This document shows positions 32,718 through 44,827 of a DNA stretch of 64,000 nt, in pieces; the first letter of the stretch is position 1; each line of letters opens with the position of its first letter. Under the pieces are notes generated by a model, which was not told the DNA's origin, made no database searches, and worked only from the letters and a program-made list of their open reading frames with translations. Source of the DNA: Pyrenochaeta sp. MPI-SDFR-AT-0127 (taxonomy: Eukaryota; Ascomycota; Dothideomycetes; Pleosporales; Cucurbitariaceae); NCBI GenBank assembly GCA_020747015.1, contig JAGTJM010000022.1:62001-126000 (forward strand). Reading direction: 5' to 3'. A program made the translations under genes and the position numbers.

Positions 32718-34025
32718 CTATATTCTACCAAACACCTTATTGCCAAACTTCCACACCTCATCAATGACCAGTTTCTTCTCTCCACCCACAGTACCCTCCT
32801 GTAGGTCCAACACGACCAAGTCCGCATCTGCCCCCTCTCTCAAAGTACCTTTTACATTTTGCAAACCCAGCATCATTGCTGGCGTCTCTGTAACTGCCTT
32901 GAGTGCTTCCGGCACACTTGCCCCCGTCCAGTTCAAGAAGTTCGTAACACAGTCTATAAGCTGTATGCTACTTCCTGCAAGCTTACCATTTTCTTCCAAA
33001 GTGAGCAAGGCGCCGTTCTTGATAATCCGTGACCCATTCGTCCAGTCGTATGTTCCGTCTGGCATGCCAGCTAATCGCATCGCATCCGTCACAAGGATGA
33101 GGCCATCGGGATGCGCATTCCATGCAATCTTGATTGACGTGGGGTGCAAGTGTAATCCATCAGCAATGATGCCAAAGTATGGCTTTCGGACTGAGGAAGA
33201 GGGTGTGCCGAGTAAGCCGAAGATGCCCGGATTTCGGTGGTGAAGGGGCCGCATGGCATTGAAGAGGTGCGTAATCATGCTTGCACCGAACTTGATACCA
33301 GCTTTTGCTTCCTCGTAAGAGGCTTCCGAGTGCCCAATTGAGACAGTTATTCCGCAATTGGTCAAGACTTGGATGGAGGAAAGGGCACCAGGGAGCTCAG
33401 GAGCGAGGGTAACAAGCTTAATTGGGGAGGGGCTCTTGAGATTGTCGATGCCATAGCAGCTGGCGAGATCAGACATGTTGTTTGTCGGTTCCCGTAGCAC
33501 AGAAACGTTGTGGATGCCATTCTTGGTTGGGCTCAGGAAGGGGCCTTCACAGTGAGCACCAAGGGATTCGGAGCCATGGGTTGCGTCTCGAGCTGCACCC
33601 GAAGGGCCTAGAAAGGCGAGTGCTTTCTGATAGACCTCTGGTGGCTGCGATGTCAATGTCGGTAAGTAGGACGTGACGCCTGTGGCAACGAGGTTTCGGT
33701 TTACTCGGAGGACTCCTTTGCCATAATTTGCTGTGCCTTCATCGGGGATGACTGAGAAATCGAATCCATATGCGCCATTGAGTTGTGTATCAATGAAGCC
33801 TGGTGATAAGATGCGGCCGCCTAGATCGACAATCTCCTCTGGGGCCGTCCGATGCTCGTACAGTATCTCTTGTCCGTTCAGAATCTTGCCGGTGATAGCG
33901 CTCACCCAGAGATCTTCTTTGACCAGTGTGTTGCCTTTAACCAGCAGGCAGTTGGTGAACTTGATCACGCCAGAGAAACTGTGGGCACGGGCCAAGGTGC
34001 CGTTCAACGGGAGGATTGACGGCAT
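32718..34025 (-). CDS. DAC1: N-acetylglucosamine-6-phosphate deacetylase
   Basis: Single exon, 435 aa from the ATG at 34025; the frame extends upstream without an ATG. This amidohydrolase-fold enzyme removes acetate from GlcNAc-6-P to give glucosamine-6-P in the cytosol. Visible signature: GGRILSPGFIDTQLNGAYG, HCEGPFLSPTKNGIHN (metal Glu), VSIGHSEA (His), ITHLFNAMRPLHHRNPG (His) and LVTDAM (catalytic Asp). The length fits the fungal DAC1/NagA family. The gene is divergent from the GH3 gene across a 634-bp region. It is the second enzymatic step of the GlcNAc cluster that extends to 50.8 kb. Confidence 0.96.
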   Translation of the reverse strand: MPSILPLNGTLARAHSFSGVIKFTNCLLVKGNTLVKEDLWVSAITGKILNGQEILYEHRTAPEEIVDLGGRILSPGFIDTQLNGAYGFDFSVIPDEGTANYGKGVLRVNRNLVATGVTSYLPTLTSQPPEVYQKALAFLGPSGAARDATHGSESLGAHCEGPFLSPTKNGIHNVSVLREPTNNMSDLASCYGIDNLKSPSPIKLVTLAPELPGALSSIQVLTNCGITVSIGHSEASYEEAKAGIKFGASMITHLFNAMRPLHHRNPGIFGLLGTPSSSVRKPYFGIIADGLHLHPTSIKIAWNAHPDGLILVTDAMRLAGMPDGTYDWTNGSRIIKNGALLTLEENGKLAGSSIQLIDCVTNFLNWTGASVPEALKAVTETPAMMLGLQNVKGTLREGADADLVVLDLQEGTVGGEKKLVIDEVWKFGNKVFGRI

Positions 34026-34659
34026 GGCGCGTGTGTGCAGGGATCGAAGGAGGCGATGGGGTTGAATTAAGAGGCAGACAAGGGCAGGGCAGACACAAGA
34101 TACGAAGATGACCGGAAATGGAACAAGTGTTGGGTTGCACGCGGTTGAGACAAGCTCAACATCCTTTGGCAAAACTGCAGGCCCTAGCTCCCTATAATGG
34201 AATCTGGGTACCTACGTCTATCCTGCAACAATGCCGTCGTTCGGTCATGAGGTGCGGGCAATATTGCCTCTCACGGCATCGAGTTTGCCGCCGCAAAGCG
34301 CAGGCTTCCTGTTCGCCAAAGGACTGCTGGCTCGCCGGGGCGATGTGACACAATGATGAGCACCCCCAGTGCACGCTTATCGAGCCAGCGATGGGAAGGC
34401 CGGTGCCATTACGGTAGCATGTGGGTGGTACCATGGCGGGTATCTCTGATAACTGGAAGAAGCGGGTGGTGTAACGGCGTGGCTGTCACGGTCCAATGGC
34501 GGCTTCGCTTAGCAACCCAAGCTTGGAAGGCGTGAATGCTACGGTTCCATCTTCCCCATCTTCCCTCCATTAACAATCTGTTGCGAGTCACGTTCAAGCC
34601 GTGGTGCCCAGTACGCACCCAAGTCGCATCCAGCACTGTACGCGACGGGTATCGCCATC
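34026..34659. promoter_or_regulatory. Divergent promoter of DAC1 and the GH3-GNAT gene
   Basis: A 634-bp head-to-head region. It contains GACACAA at 34092-34098 and 34347-34353, and GCCGCAAAG at 34290-34298. These are near-matches to the Ndt80 middle-sporulation element (gNCRCAAAW). No exact match was seen. Confidence 0.5.
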
Positions 34660-37600
34660 ATGGCCAAGCCCGAGAAGCTGGACCCCGTATGGGATGATCT
34701 GGATAGGTGAGCTTTCGCGTGCCCTCCCTGCCACAGGATGCGCAATGTGACAAAGGGCCCGGCTAACGTTCCCATGATGCAGGACTATGGTGGGTCGCTT
34801 TCGCCAGCCTGCTGCAACTGGATTAGCTGACCGCGTGTCGTGAAGGGCCAACTGTTCATGATGGGCTTTGACGGGACGTCGGTTACTCCACACATCAAGA
34901 CGCTGATCGAGGAACATCACGTTGGCTGCTTATTACTGACTGCCAAAAACTTAAAATGTGAGACACACATGCTGCACAACGACGGCACCTGGCTGCAACA
35001 TCGTTGCTGATACTCCCCAGCCGCCGAGGACACCACAAAGCTCTGTTATGAGCTGCAGAAGATTGCCCATGACGCAGGCCACCCAGTTCCCTTGGCCATT
35101 GGTATTGACCAAGAGAATGGCGGTGTCAACAGTCTTTTCGATGAAATCTATATCCGCCAGTATCCCAGCAACATGGGCATGGCAGCGACAGGTTCAACTG
35201 CATTAGCATTTGATGTCGCCAAGTCGACCGCCCAAGAAATTGCGGCTTGTGGCATCAATTGGATCTTTGGCCCATGTCTGGATGTTCTCACCAACGCTCG
35301 AAACCAGCCTCTTGGGGTCAGGACAGCTGGCGATGACCCTCAGGAGGTTTCTGAGTTCGGATGTGCGTTCATGCAGGGCTACAAAGAAGCCGGCGTAGTC
35401 ACGTTAGGCAAACACTTCCCGTCGTATGGAAACCTGGAGTTCCTAGGCTCCACTCTTGATGTGCCCATCATCACCGAGTCTCTGGAGCAGCTCAGCCTCA
35501 GCGCCCTAATACCGTTCAAGAGGGCCATCGAACGAGGCCTTGACTCGATGATGGTCGGTGGTTGCGCAATGTCTTCAGCGGGTCTGAACGCTATGCATGC
35601 CTGCCTCTCTGAACAAGTAGTCGACGAATTACTTCGAAAAGACCTCAAATTCGATGGCGTGGTCGTCTCTGAGTGTTTAGAGATGGATGCGCTTAGTCAT
35701 AACATTGGCGTAGGCGGTGGTACTGTCATGGCAGTGAACGCTGGCTGTGATGTTGTACTCTTATGTCGATCGTTTTCATTACAGCAAGAAGGCCTGAAAG
35801 GGCTGAAGACCGGCATCGAGACCGAGATGGTCTCGAGAGAACGGATATTCAATTCGCTTAGACGCGTGTTGACCATGAAGGCGAAGTGCACATCTTGGGA
35901 GAAGGCTCTAAACCCCCCTGGGATCAATTACTTGGAGACGCTACAACCATCACACACAGCACTATCGACAAAAGCATATAACAGCTCAATTACAGTTGTG
36001 CGCGATAAGAACAGGCTTCTTCCACTTACAAACATCCTTGAAAGCGAAGAGGAGTTGCTTCTTTTGACGCCTTTGGTCAAGCCATTGGCTGCATCCGCTG
36101 CATCACGGGCACTTTCGGACGCCGCTAGTGGCGCTGCCAGTCATTCTCCGGAACCAGCAGCTTGGGAGCGAAGTTCATCAGTCATGAGTGGAGAAAGAGT
36201 CTTCAGAGAACTAGGTAGGTCATTGGCACGACAAAGAAATGGTCGAGTGCTGCACACGTCGTACACTGCCAACGGTGTCCGACCTGTTCACGAGAACCTC
36301 ATCAATCGAGCGAGTGCCATTATCGTACTCACAGCCGATGCAAATCGCAACTTGTATCAGCATGGCTTCACGAAACACGTGTCTATGATTTGTAATATGC
36401 AGTATACGACCGGCGGTGAGAGGCGCGAAAAGCCATTGATCGTGGTCGCCGTAAGTTCGCCGTACGATTTCGCCATGGACACGTCTATCGGCACTTACAT
36501 ATGTACCTATGACTTCACTGAAACGGCACTTAATTCCCTGGTCAGAGTATTATACGGCGAACTTTCACCAAGCGGTACACTGCCTGGTACTATTAGTAAA
36601 AGCCAGAAACTGCATCCGTCTAGGCAACATTGGTTGGTCGAAATCTTCAACGAGGACCGAGATGCCAATGCTCTCGACACCCTCATCACAGCAGTCATTG
36701 AAAGCACAACGCCGAGCCAGCGTTCAGAGCTGTCAAGCGCGACATCAAATTCGTTTATTTTGCACCACCAAGAAGTAGAAGAGTTACATTTTGTAGTCAG
36801 GAACAGCAGCACACAGGCCCTATACGGCTTCTGTTCCACCTACTTCTTCAAGTCTACAGGGACTGGTGTTATCGGAGCGCTGTTTGTTGATCCGGGGAGG
36901 AGGAAGCTCTCAATCGGCCACTCCCTCCACAACAGGGCTATCCGGACTCTACTTCAAAAGGACGGGATCAAACGCTTCCAGCTTGGTTCGCGGCTACCGA
37001 GCATGTACCTGGGCATTCCAACCGGTCACAACAACGAGCGAAAACGTCTGCGTTCATGGTTCGCCGGCCTTGGTTGGGGCGCGGCTCTCAGCCGATCAGT
37101 GTGCAACATGGTAGCTCGCAATCTACAAACATGGACGCCTCCCGAGGGCATGGCAAAGAGTCTGGCAAGTGCTGGAGCACAGTTTGACCTTGTGTATGGG
37201 TGGGATTATGCAGGGCCAATACTTGATCACATCAAGACCAGCAATCGGCAGGGTTTAGCTGAGGTCTACAAGCTTGCTCTTTCAGACCCATCAGCCTGCG
37301 GCATCATCAGAGCGAAAAGACCCGAAGATGGTGCTCTCGTGGGGACCGTAGTGCTTTACAACCATCACTCGCGACTATCGGAGTACATGCCCCCGCTCAA
37401 GGATCTGAATGAAGCAGCTGGTGGTATTTCATCGCCAGTGATTTCGCCCGGCGTAGGAGAGTACTCGACACTGCTTCAAGGACTGATTCTCCTTGGCATG
37501 CGGCAGATCAAGGCGCAAGGGTGTAATGCCTGCTTGCTGGACTATGTACGTAGCGCCACCCACAACACGTGATTGCAAGATGAGACTGACAGGTATAGAT

Positions 37601-37712
37601 GGATGGCGACGGTAACTTTGACGGCTTCTCTGCCATGGGGTTTGACGTGATGCACAACTTTGAGGAGGTCAGCTGCGATGCTGCAACCTGGACTATGATC
37701 CCGCCAGCATGA
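34660..37712 (+). CDS. GH3 family beta-N-acetylhexosaminidase-like protein fused to C-terminal GNAT-like domains
   Basis: Five exons: 34660-34706, 34783-34789 (7 nt), 34846-34957, 35021-37545, 37599-37712; 934 aa, all phases consistent. The N-terminal GH3 (NagZ-like) domain spans residues ~15-330: GQLFMMGFDGTSVTP, LAIGIDQENGGVNSL, GKHFPSYGN (185-193), FDGVVVSECLEMDAL. A GH3 second domain follows to ~600. The C-terminal third resembles acetyltransferases (VDPGRRKLSIGHSLH, motif-A-like) with a second copy ending in GFSAMGFDVMH. No signal peptide is seen, so it is probably intracellular. Homologous genes sit in fungal GlcNAc clusters. Where bacterial NagZ has its nucleophile Asp (SDD), this protein has Glu273 (SEC), and the NagZ Asp-His dyad after KHFPGHG is not evident. 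Activity is therefore uncertain. Confidence 0.9.
34783..34789 (+). other. 7-nt microexon of the GH3-GNAT gene
   Basis: GACTATG flanked by acceptor GATGCAG and donor GTGGGT. It supplies the codons joining LD-R to T-M-GQLFMMGF; skipping it shifts the frame. Confidence 0.75.
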
Positions 37713-39000
37713 TGAAGGATGGAGCCGAATGGTATTGGCGTTTTGGGTATTTGGTGCGGGTCAAGGAAGGCAACAAAGGTGGGGGGTTTTTGGAAAGCTA
37801 TAATAATACGGTTGGGTGTCGGCGGCGCTTTGAGGATCTCTCCTGCACTACATGCCCTGATGTCATAATACGTAGCGGGACGGTTTAGCGATACACACCC
37901 ACGCAGGTAGCCAACGGTTGTTATTATCGCAAAAGTCGCTATTCCCTTGCTCGCCATAGAGATGAAGTGACTTACTTGGCAGTCGCAAAGTATGTCACTA
38001 GCAGCAGATATCCGCACTTGCAACGGGCGCCCTCGATTGAGCAGGCATGAGGATAAGAATGGCTCTGCTGCGCCCCCTCGACTATTGGACGCATGGGAAA
38101 AGGGGCAGATAGCGAAGGGACCCATCTCTAGCACCGCTGATGGTAGGGGGGGGCAGACGTTGGATTAGAGCTGCCATCTAGTCGAGGCTGGACTTATTTT
38201 TAACAGCAGGTGGCGGAGGCTCCGCAAACCACGGGCAGCAGCGCCGTGACTGGCTCTCTGGGGCGCTGATCGTCGGCAATAGACTGCGTCGTCTTCGAGA
38301 AGCCTTCCGGAAGGGGGGGGGAACGGGCCCTCGTGTGCTCCAGGCATGCTGTTTCTTTGTTGCTGGAACAAGACGGCGACACGCAGCGGTCCTTGGTCTC
38401 GGAATCCGTGATATTGCGCCTGACGTCTCACCAACGGCCCATTGCATCTTCCCTTCGTCTCCAACTTCCCAGGGCGCGTCCCCCCCCCTCCCCCCTCCCC
38501 CCCACTTTGCTTCCCGCAATCGACGAGCGCCTGTTTAAGCTTGGCCGGGCTGCACATGATCGGATCCGTTGTCGCACAGCTTCACCAACGACAAGCGCTG
38601 GAGACGGATGCAGCGTTATTGCCTGTGTGTGAGTGTGTGTGCGAGTGCGCGCGCGCTGTGTTAGCCACTGCCCCTTCGCGCTCTGCTGGCTCTGCTGTCG
38701 TGTGCCTCGCTCTCCTGAGGTCGCCAGCCATCACGGCTGACTGAGCTGGGCCATCGCCATCACCACGGCCACTGCCATCCTCCCGCCCCGTCTCGCTAGC
38801 CGCACCTCCACCTTGAAACCCCCCCAGGCCTCCGCCAAAACAACGGGCACACTACTCTACTGCCACCGGCCCACCCTCGCTGCCAGTCGCCATACGCATC
38901 CGCCGCACCACCTCCGTTGCCAGGGCCTTGCTGTCGTTGCGCGCATGCGCCGTACCGTCACCCGCACTCGCCCTCGACTCCGGCCTGTCTGCACCGAGCG
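37713..39000. other. RON1 promoter and probable long 5' leader
   Basis: No gene recognised. It contains G9 runs at 38145-38153 and 38313-38321, a C-rich run at 38480-38503, and C/T- and CA-rich sequence up to the RON1 ATG. Confidence 0.55.
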
Positions 39001-40667
39001 ATGGAGGGCTTCGACACCATCACCATGTCGTATCTGCCAACCCCAATCCCCCTCCAGACTGTGACAGGACCCGACCAGCAAATGCCGCTGCCCATGGTGC
39101 CCATGGACCACTATGACCAGCGCTCTGCCTACGATGCGGAGACCTTTGCAGGGTGCGTCCACACACGGCCATGCCTGCCACACATGTACTGACAGCGTTG
39201 CACAGGAGCGAGGACGTCTTTTCTACATACCACCTGCAGCAGCCACCGCCCCAGCTCAAGCGCTTCTCCACCGCATACGAAGACCCATTCTCCGATGTCC
39301 AGAGCGGCTACGAGCAGTCAATACACCCGCACGAACAGAACGGCGTCCCCGAAAGCCCCAGCATCGAGAGCAACAACAAGCTCCTCAGCTTCTCGCTGCC
39401 AGCCGTGCCATATACAATCCTCAGCTATGCGATGCAGCGCGTCTCCATCAACATGTCCGCGCAGCTTCACGGCATGTTCTTCCTCGCCGAGTCTCCATGG
39501 GCAACAGCAGCCGATGTGCAGGCGCCGCCGACGGAATTGACATGCTACAGGCGAAACCTCTTCCAAATCACAGGCACAATAACACTGCCAAGGAGCCTGC
39601 AACTCCTCATGACGGATCAAGGCGACCAGATACCCATCATTGGCCAGGAACTCACCATAGCAGCCACCGAATCGCTCGAAGGCAATGCTGTCAAGATAAT
39701 CTCTGTGCCCTGGAAGACGCCTGCTACCAGCAACGCCCCTGTGGAAGACAAGACAGAGAAGGAACCACCCACATATCCACTCGATTTATCCTCAGGGCAG
39801 GACATGGATTCCAACTATGTCAGTTTCCCCATCAGCTGGAAGCGTTTACAATTCCGGATAGCAACCGCAAACAATGGGCGGAGGAAGGAACTACAACAAC
39901 ACTTTGTGGTGCGCCTAAAAGTAGTAGCGACCCTAGCCACTGGCGCCAAAGTACCAATTTGTGAGATTCACTCAGGAGCAATTATTGTGCGAGGAAGAAG
40001 TCCTAGAAACTTCCAATCACGGAAAGATATGCCCATCGGTGGAGGAACTGCGTCAGCACGAAAGTCACACACTCCTGCGCAGCACAGAGGAACACCGACA
40101 GGCGATACAACTCAAGCGAATCAGAATCAAATGCAGAATCAAAGCATGCAGACCTCAAAACCGATGGACATGCTACAGATGCCGTTCGATTTTAATGCAA
40201 ATGAAATGCCCGTGTCACCAGACTTCCTTGACTGGAAAATACCGGTTGGAGCCATGACTGCCATACCGCCAGATCCACCTTCCTCCCAAATCCCCCACGC
40301 TACGCCATATGCGCAGTCGACGCCCGAAATCTCAAGAAGTGTCCCTCCACCGCAACGGACGTCAATCGCTCCAGTGACTCTTTCCTTGACAGACGACGAG
40401 CCCAAGAAGGCCCCCTCACCAAGTGAACAACACCGCAAACGCACGACTCCTGTGCGCCCACCCTCCTTCTCAATTGGTATGATCAACAGCCCTGACGAGA
40501 GTGCTGATCTTCTGTATGAGTATTTCCCTCTTGGCTTGGATGACTGGATGCCGCCGGTTGATGCCGTGTATCGACCACATGTTGTCCATCATACAAATCT
40601 CCCACAGGATCCAAAGGCGCTGGCAGTGAAGAATCGGTCAAAACGGTATTTCTCGGATGCGTGGTGA
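39001..40667 (+). CDS. RON1: Ndt80/PhoG-like transcription factor (RON1 type)
   Basis: Two exons, 39001-39152 and 39206-40667 (537 aa), with intron 39153-39205 (donor GTGCGT, branch CTGAC) joined in phase (ETFA-G-SEDVF). The Ndt80-type DNA-binding domain covers roughly residues 95-330. It includes NNKLLSFSLPAVPYTIL, LTCYRRNLFQITGTITLP, VSFPISWKRLQFRIATANNGRRKELQQHFVVRLKV and the domain-closing SGAIIVRGRSPRNFQSRKD. The C-terminal ~200 residues are Pro/Gln/Ser-rich and probably form the activation region. Ndt80-like RON1 in Trichoderma reesei controls the GlcNAc catabolic cluster; the location inside the same set of genes here supports the same role. Confidence 0.93.
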
Positions 40668-43058
40668 TGGCTGGCTCACATGATCACTCAATCAGCGGGC
40701 TTTACCTTTGAGCGAATTCGACAAAGTAGCGATGACCCTAGAGATGAACCAAGCATGAGTCAGCAGTAAATGGCGTGCGCCCGTTATCAAAGTGACTAGC
40801 GCTACCGCTTCGCAATAGGTATCGAGACCGCGAGGGAATGACCGAGGATTCAAAATTCGGTGTGGACTAGTCGAAACAGTACTGCGCTGTTTGATTCAAT
40901 GCGCTGGAACCTGCAGAGTGAAGCCAAAAAGACGAGTGGAGTAAGATGCTCCTACCAGAATCCTAGAATACCAACCCATGCAACAGCTCGATAGGTTCGG
41001 AATTTTTGGACTGTTATCCTTTCAGCCCTCCAGCGAGAATTCGATTCTCAACTTACGATGAAACGAACTCCTTCTCATTTACTGGCGTGGAACACGGCAA
41101 TGATATATGAGGGGACACTTTCTCGGATGTTATTATTATACCACTTTATTCGGATGTCACGTCATCTACACCCAGCATTATATCCACTACTTTTTTTTAC
41201 TCAATTTAATGCTTTTTCACGTCACATTGCACTTTCCCGAGTCTGGATACGTTTCCGGAAGTTGGTAGTGGCAAACGGACACGTTTGGAACTGCACGTTT
41301 GCAATACTGTGACAAGGCCATTCCGGATTCACGGCAAAACAACAATCTATGGACACGCCAGGCTTCTGCTGTAACACATCGTAACTCAAGCGTCTTGTAA
41401 ACCTAGGGGTCTGATCGCACCGCTCGCCTTACTTGCATTCAGTGCTCTCCCAAAGTATCCTGCGCAGCAAAGGCGGGGCAATGTAACAATATTAGCATGT
41501 CAGCATGCAAAAATCCACGACAGGCACGTAGTGGGAGCAAATGACAAGGTCTAAATATCCTCCTACACCCACATGTCACGCATCCGGATCCTTACCTTTT
41601 ATGGTGCCCTGATTTCTTAAACCCGCGCCGCCAAGAGATGCCTCCACTTGCTAATCTATTCGACCGCCCGAAGGATGGGTTTGTGGAAGGCGGATAGTGG
41701 ATGCCGTGCCTTACACACGCGCATGCAGTCGGGTGGGCGTGTTGTGTTGTTGTGGCATGTAGCAAGGCCGATGGACACCGACGATGCAACGTACTAGTAA
41801 CCTCAGCCCGATACACCACCAGTCCACAGTGTTCGGCCACCCAAGGTCGCCGAGACCTCCAGATCCTTCCGCAAGCCGTTTCTTGCGCTCGATTGCGTCA
41901 ACGTCTGCGTAGCAGCAACATGGATGATTTGGATTTTACTGCTTCGAGGTGGTAAGATATTGTTTATGCTCGAAAAGTGGGGATTTAAGCGGAATGAGAT
42001 GGGACCACGTGGTAGTGGATACGGACCTTTCGCTACCGGGACAGTTTCTTCGTCGGCAAGGTAGATGTAACTCAGGGTACTTGGTCAACAAGGTTAGGAA
42101 TGTGTAGTATCGTCGCTGTGGTACTGCATAGGCGAGATGCGAGGGTTCATTCAATCAGATTGTAAGTTCCGAAGTTCACCTGCCTAACAAAGTTCCTTTG
42201 ATCCGGTTCCTTCTTTACGGAAGGAGGAACGTGGACATCAAGTAGTTTTGTCAGTATACCAATTCTCAAGTCACATCATGTCTAGCAATCTGCTGCTGCT
42301 ACCTCGGAGTTCGCTCATCAGGAGATTTCGCTTCGCAATGCAACTGCCCTATAATGAATCGCCCCGGCCGTGGTTACAGTTGTTCTCTGTACACTACAAG
42401 TTGCAGTGACCCCTTGCCCTTCACATCAGCCACTAAATACGGGCAATACAACATATGACAATGCTCATCAAGTCGGGCTGTAGGCCGAGGACCCCGGTTC
42501 CGCCAGAAGGAGTATTCTGAAGCTCATGCTGCAATGCTACCAGGCTGTCTCCACTCAAGGGTGAATGACATGCTGTTGCCGCTCGAGCTGGAGAGCCATT
42601 CGCGGGTAGCTGTCATCGTGGCTTCCAGATCACATTTGTGGAACACATTTGTGAATCGAATGCCACGCCCACGTTTGTGCCTCTTTGCGTTCCAGATCAT
42701 GCACGTCCAATGTACCACCATCCTGTTTGGTGATAGAAGCAGTCTGAGCCATACTCTATATGGGCATGAGCGATGTGCGATCATGACGTAGTGGATAGGC
42801 TAACAAATGCTTCATGTGTATCGTGTTCTTCATTGAACTCGCCAATGGCGAGAGATGTGCTCTAAACGCCAGAGGGAACTAGCTGCCGTGAAGTTCCCAT
42901 ATGCTTTCGTGGTGTCCATATCTAGTCCACATGGTTTCTAGATGCCCCTCCAAATAGAATGCGAAGAACCATTCGCGATGCAATATATACAGACGCTGAC
43001 GCTGAAAGGGTATAAGGAAATCAAATCACGGTATAATCCGTCAAGACAGAGCCAATGA
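40668..43058. other. 2.4-kb intergenic region within the GlcNAc cluster
   Basis: 3' flanks of RON1 (+) and of the kinase gene (-). No frame with recognisable features was found. Parts around 41120-41220 are AT-rich. Confidence 0.5.
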
Positions 43059-44827
43059 CTACTGTCCTTCAAGGCAGCACACAGCTACTGCTGCACCAAA
43101 GATTGCAGATTCTACTGCAATTTCCAATGAAATGGAGTCTGTTCCAGCCCCGGAGGCGTTTGTCAATTCATCGAGATGCGATTGACATAATTCCCTAAAG
43201 AATGGGTACTTCTCAATGACTGAGCCATTGCAGCCAATGCTCAAACGTCCAGCAGTGGCGGGCACTAAACCCTCCGACTCTGTTCGTAATGCCCACAATG
43301 CGTGGATACCAGTAGCGAGAAAAGCTGCTGCACGGTGGGAGACGAGCTGCGAGATTTGCCTGACAAATTGGATGTCGTTGTAGGTGGGAGTCTTGCTGAG
43401 AGGATGTTTTGACTGGAAAAGAGCTGTGGCGTGCATGAGGTGCTTCGAATTATCCATCTCCATAGCCGCGATTGTTCCCGTGTCCAGAGTATAGGGTTCG
43501 GCCAATTTATCTGGAAGCTCGCCGCTGAAAAGACCAGCCGTCTGCACAGCCTCAACAATGATCAAACGTACGATTTCTCCCATGTAGCGGCCACTGATCA
43601 TGTGCTCAAAGGGTTGGAAATCTGGTCGAATATGTGCATTGTTGAGCTGATCATCCCACCGAGTGGTGGGAAACACGTTCTTTCCGAACATGCTGCATTC
43701 TGTGTTGACTAGAACATGTGTGGCCTCGTCCAGCCATTTCTGGGGATAGCCTTTGTACTTGGTAGTCGCAAGTGATGAAACAGGCAGGTGAACGGAAATG
43801 TTAAAGCCGGTTCCTAGAATGACGGCAAAACGGGTCGATGGATCTTCGTAAGCACGCGACAATAAGGTTGCAGAGGAATCATTGATGATGGAGTCCATGT
43901 GGACGGGCAGATTCTAAAGTTGTATTAGTGGCAAGCTAGTCGTGGTGCTGTCGGTCAGAGCTTACCCGCTTTCTACATGGTGCCATGATCAACTCGCTGA
44001 GATCATGACCAAGAAGGCCTTCGGTTGCGCGAAAACCCTTGCCCATGTCCAGCAAATTTGCGCTGCGGATCGATGTTTGTCTGGAGAGCTATTAGTGCGA
44101 AGTTTTATTTGGAGTCCAATATTACATACTCAACTGGGAAGGACCATGCCAAGCCCATGGGGAAGCTTTTGGTACCATTCGACTTTTGGAGCTGAGGATC
44201 AGCAAGCGCTTGCTGGATCTTCTCAGCCATCCAGTCGAAGAATTCGGTCCCACTCCGTTGTCGAACTTTCTCGTCGATCTTAAAACTTTTCATAGTAACG
44301 ATTTGCATGTTTTTGGTTTTGGTCTGATTTCCATTCAGGACTACAAGGGCAATGCGAAAAGTGGAGCCGCCGACGTCGAGTGCAAGATAGGTTCCTTTTT
44401 CGAGGCCAGTGGGTAACTTGTTGTTGTAGGAAGGGAGCATGCAGATATCGCTCGCCTGAAGTTTTGGGGTGAACTGCTCCTGCAGCTGTGCAGACATGTC
44501 TAGTAGGTTTGCGGGTTCCAGAGGGGCTTCGAGGAGCCGCTGGATTTCGCGCAAGAGGTCGTCCATGGTTCGATCATAGGTTCGAAGCGCATCTCGAACG
44601 CGTTTCCGCGAAGAGAGGGAAGGAAGTACAGAGTGGAGAATCGAGGGTAACATGGCGATTCTCTCTAGAGCCGCGAGAAGGCCCTGCCAAAAGTCGAACA
44701 TGGGCTGTTTGTACCAACAGCGTCTGGATTGCTCTGGAGCTGTATGTTGGGAGGAGCGGGAGCCGTCAGACTCGGGAATGAGGGTGACGCGGGGGCTTTT
44801 GAAGCGTTTCAGCAGCAGGGAGGGCAT
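43059..44827 (-). CDS. HXK1: Hexokinase-family GlcNAc kinase
   Basis: Three exons: 44130-44827, 43966-44080, 43059-43913; 555 aa, phases consistent. Introns are 44081-44129 (donor GTATGT) and 43914-43965 (donor GTAAGC). Motifs are: phosphate-1 loop LALDVGGSTFRIALVVL, sugar-binding-like GLAWSFPVEQTSIRSANL, catalytic region IINDSSATLLS, glycine-rich ILGTGFNISVHL and adenosine site LSIGCNGSVIEKY. The sequence departs from glucose hexokinases (AWSFP in place of TFSFP, SSAT in place of TVGT), as in the divergent fungal hexokinases that phosphorylate GlcNAc (Candida Hxk1/Nag5, Trichoderma hxk3). Position in the cluster supports GlcNAc kinase. A second Met (MFDFWQG) lies 42 residues in and could be the start. 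Confidence 0.9.

Noticed and set aside
41124..41157. CGGATGT half-sites at 41124 and 41151
   Set aside because: They match the left half of the CGG-N9-CCG element but have no CCG at the required spacing, so are not counted as operator copies.
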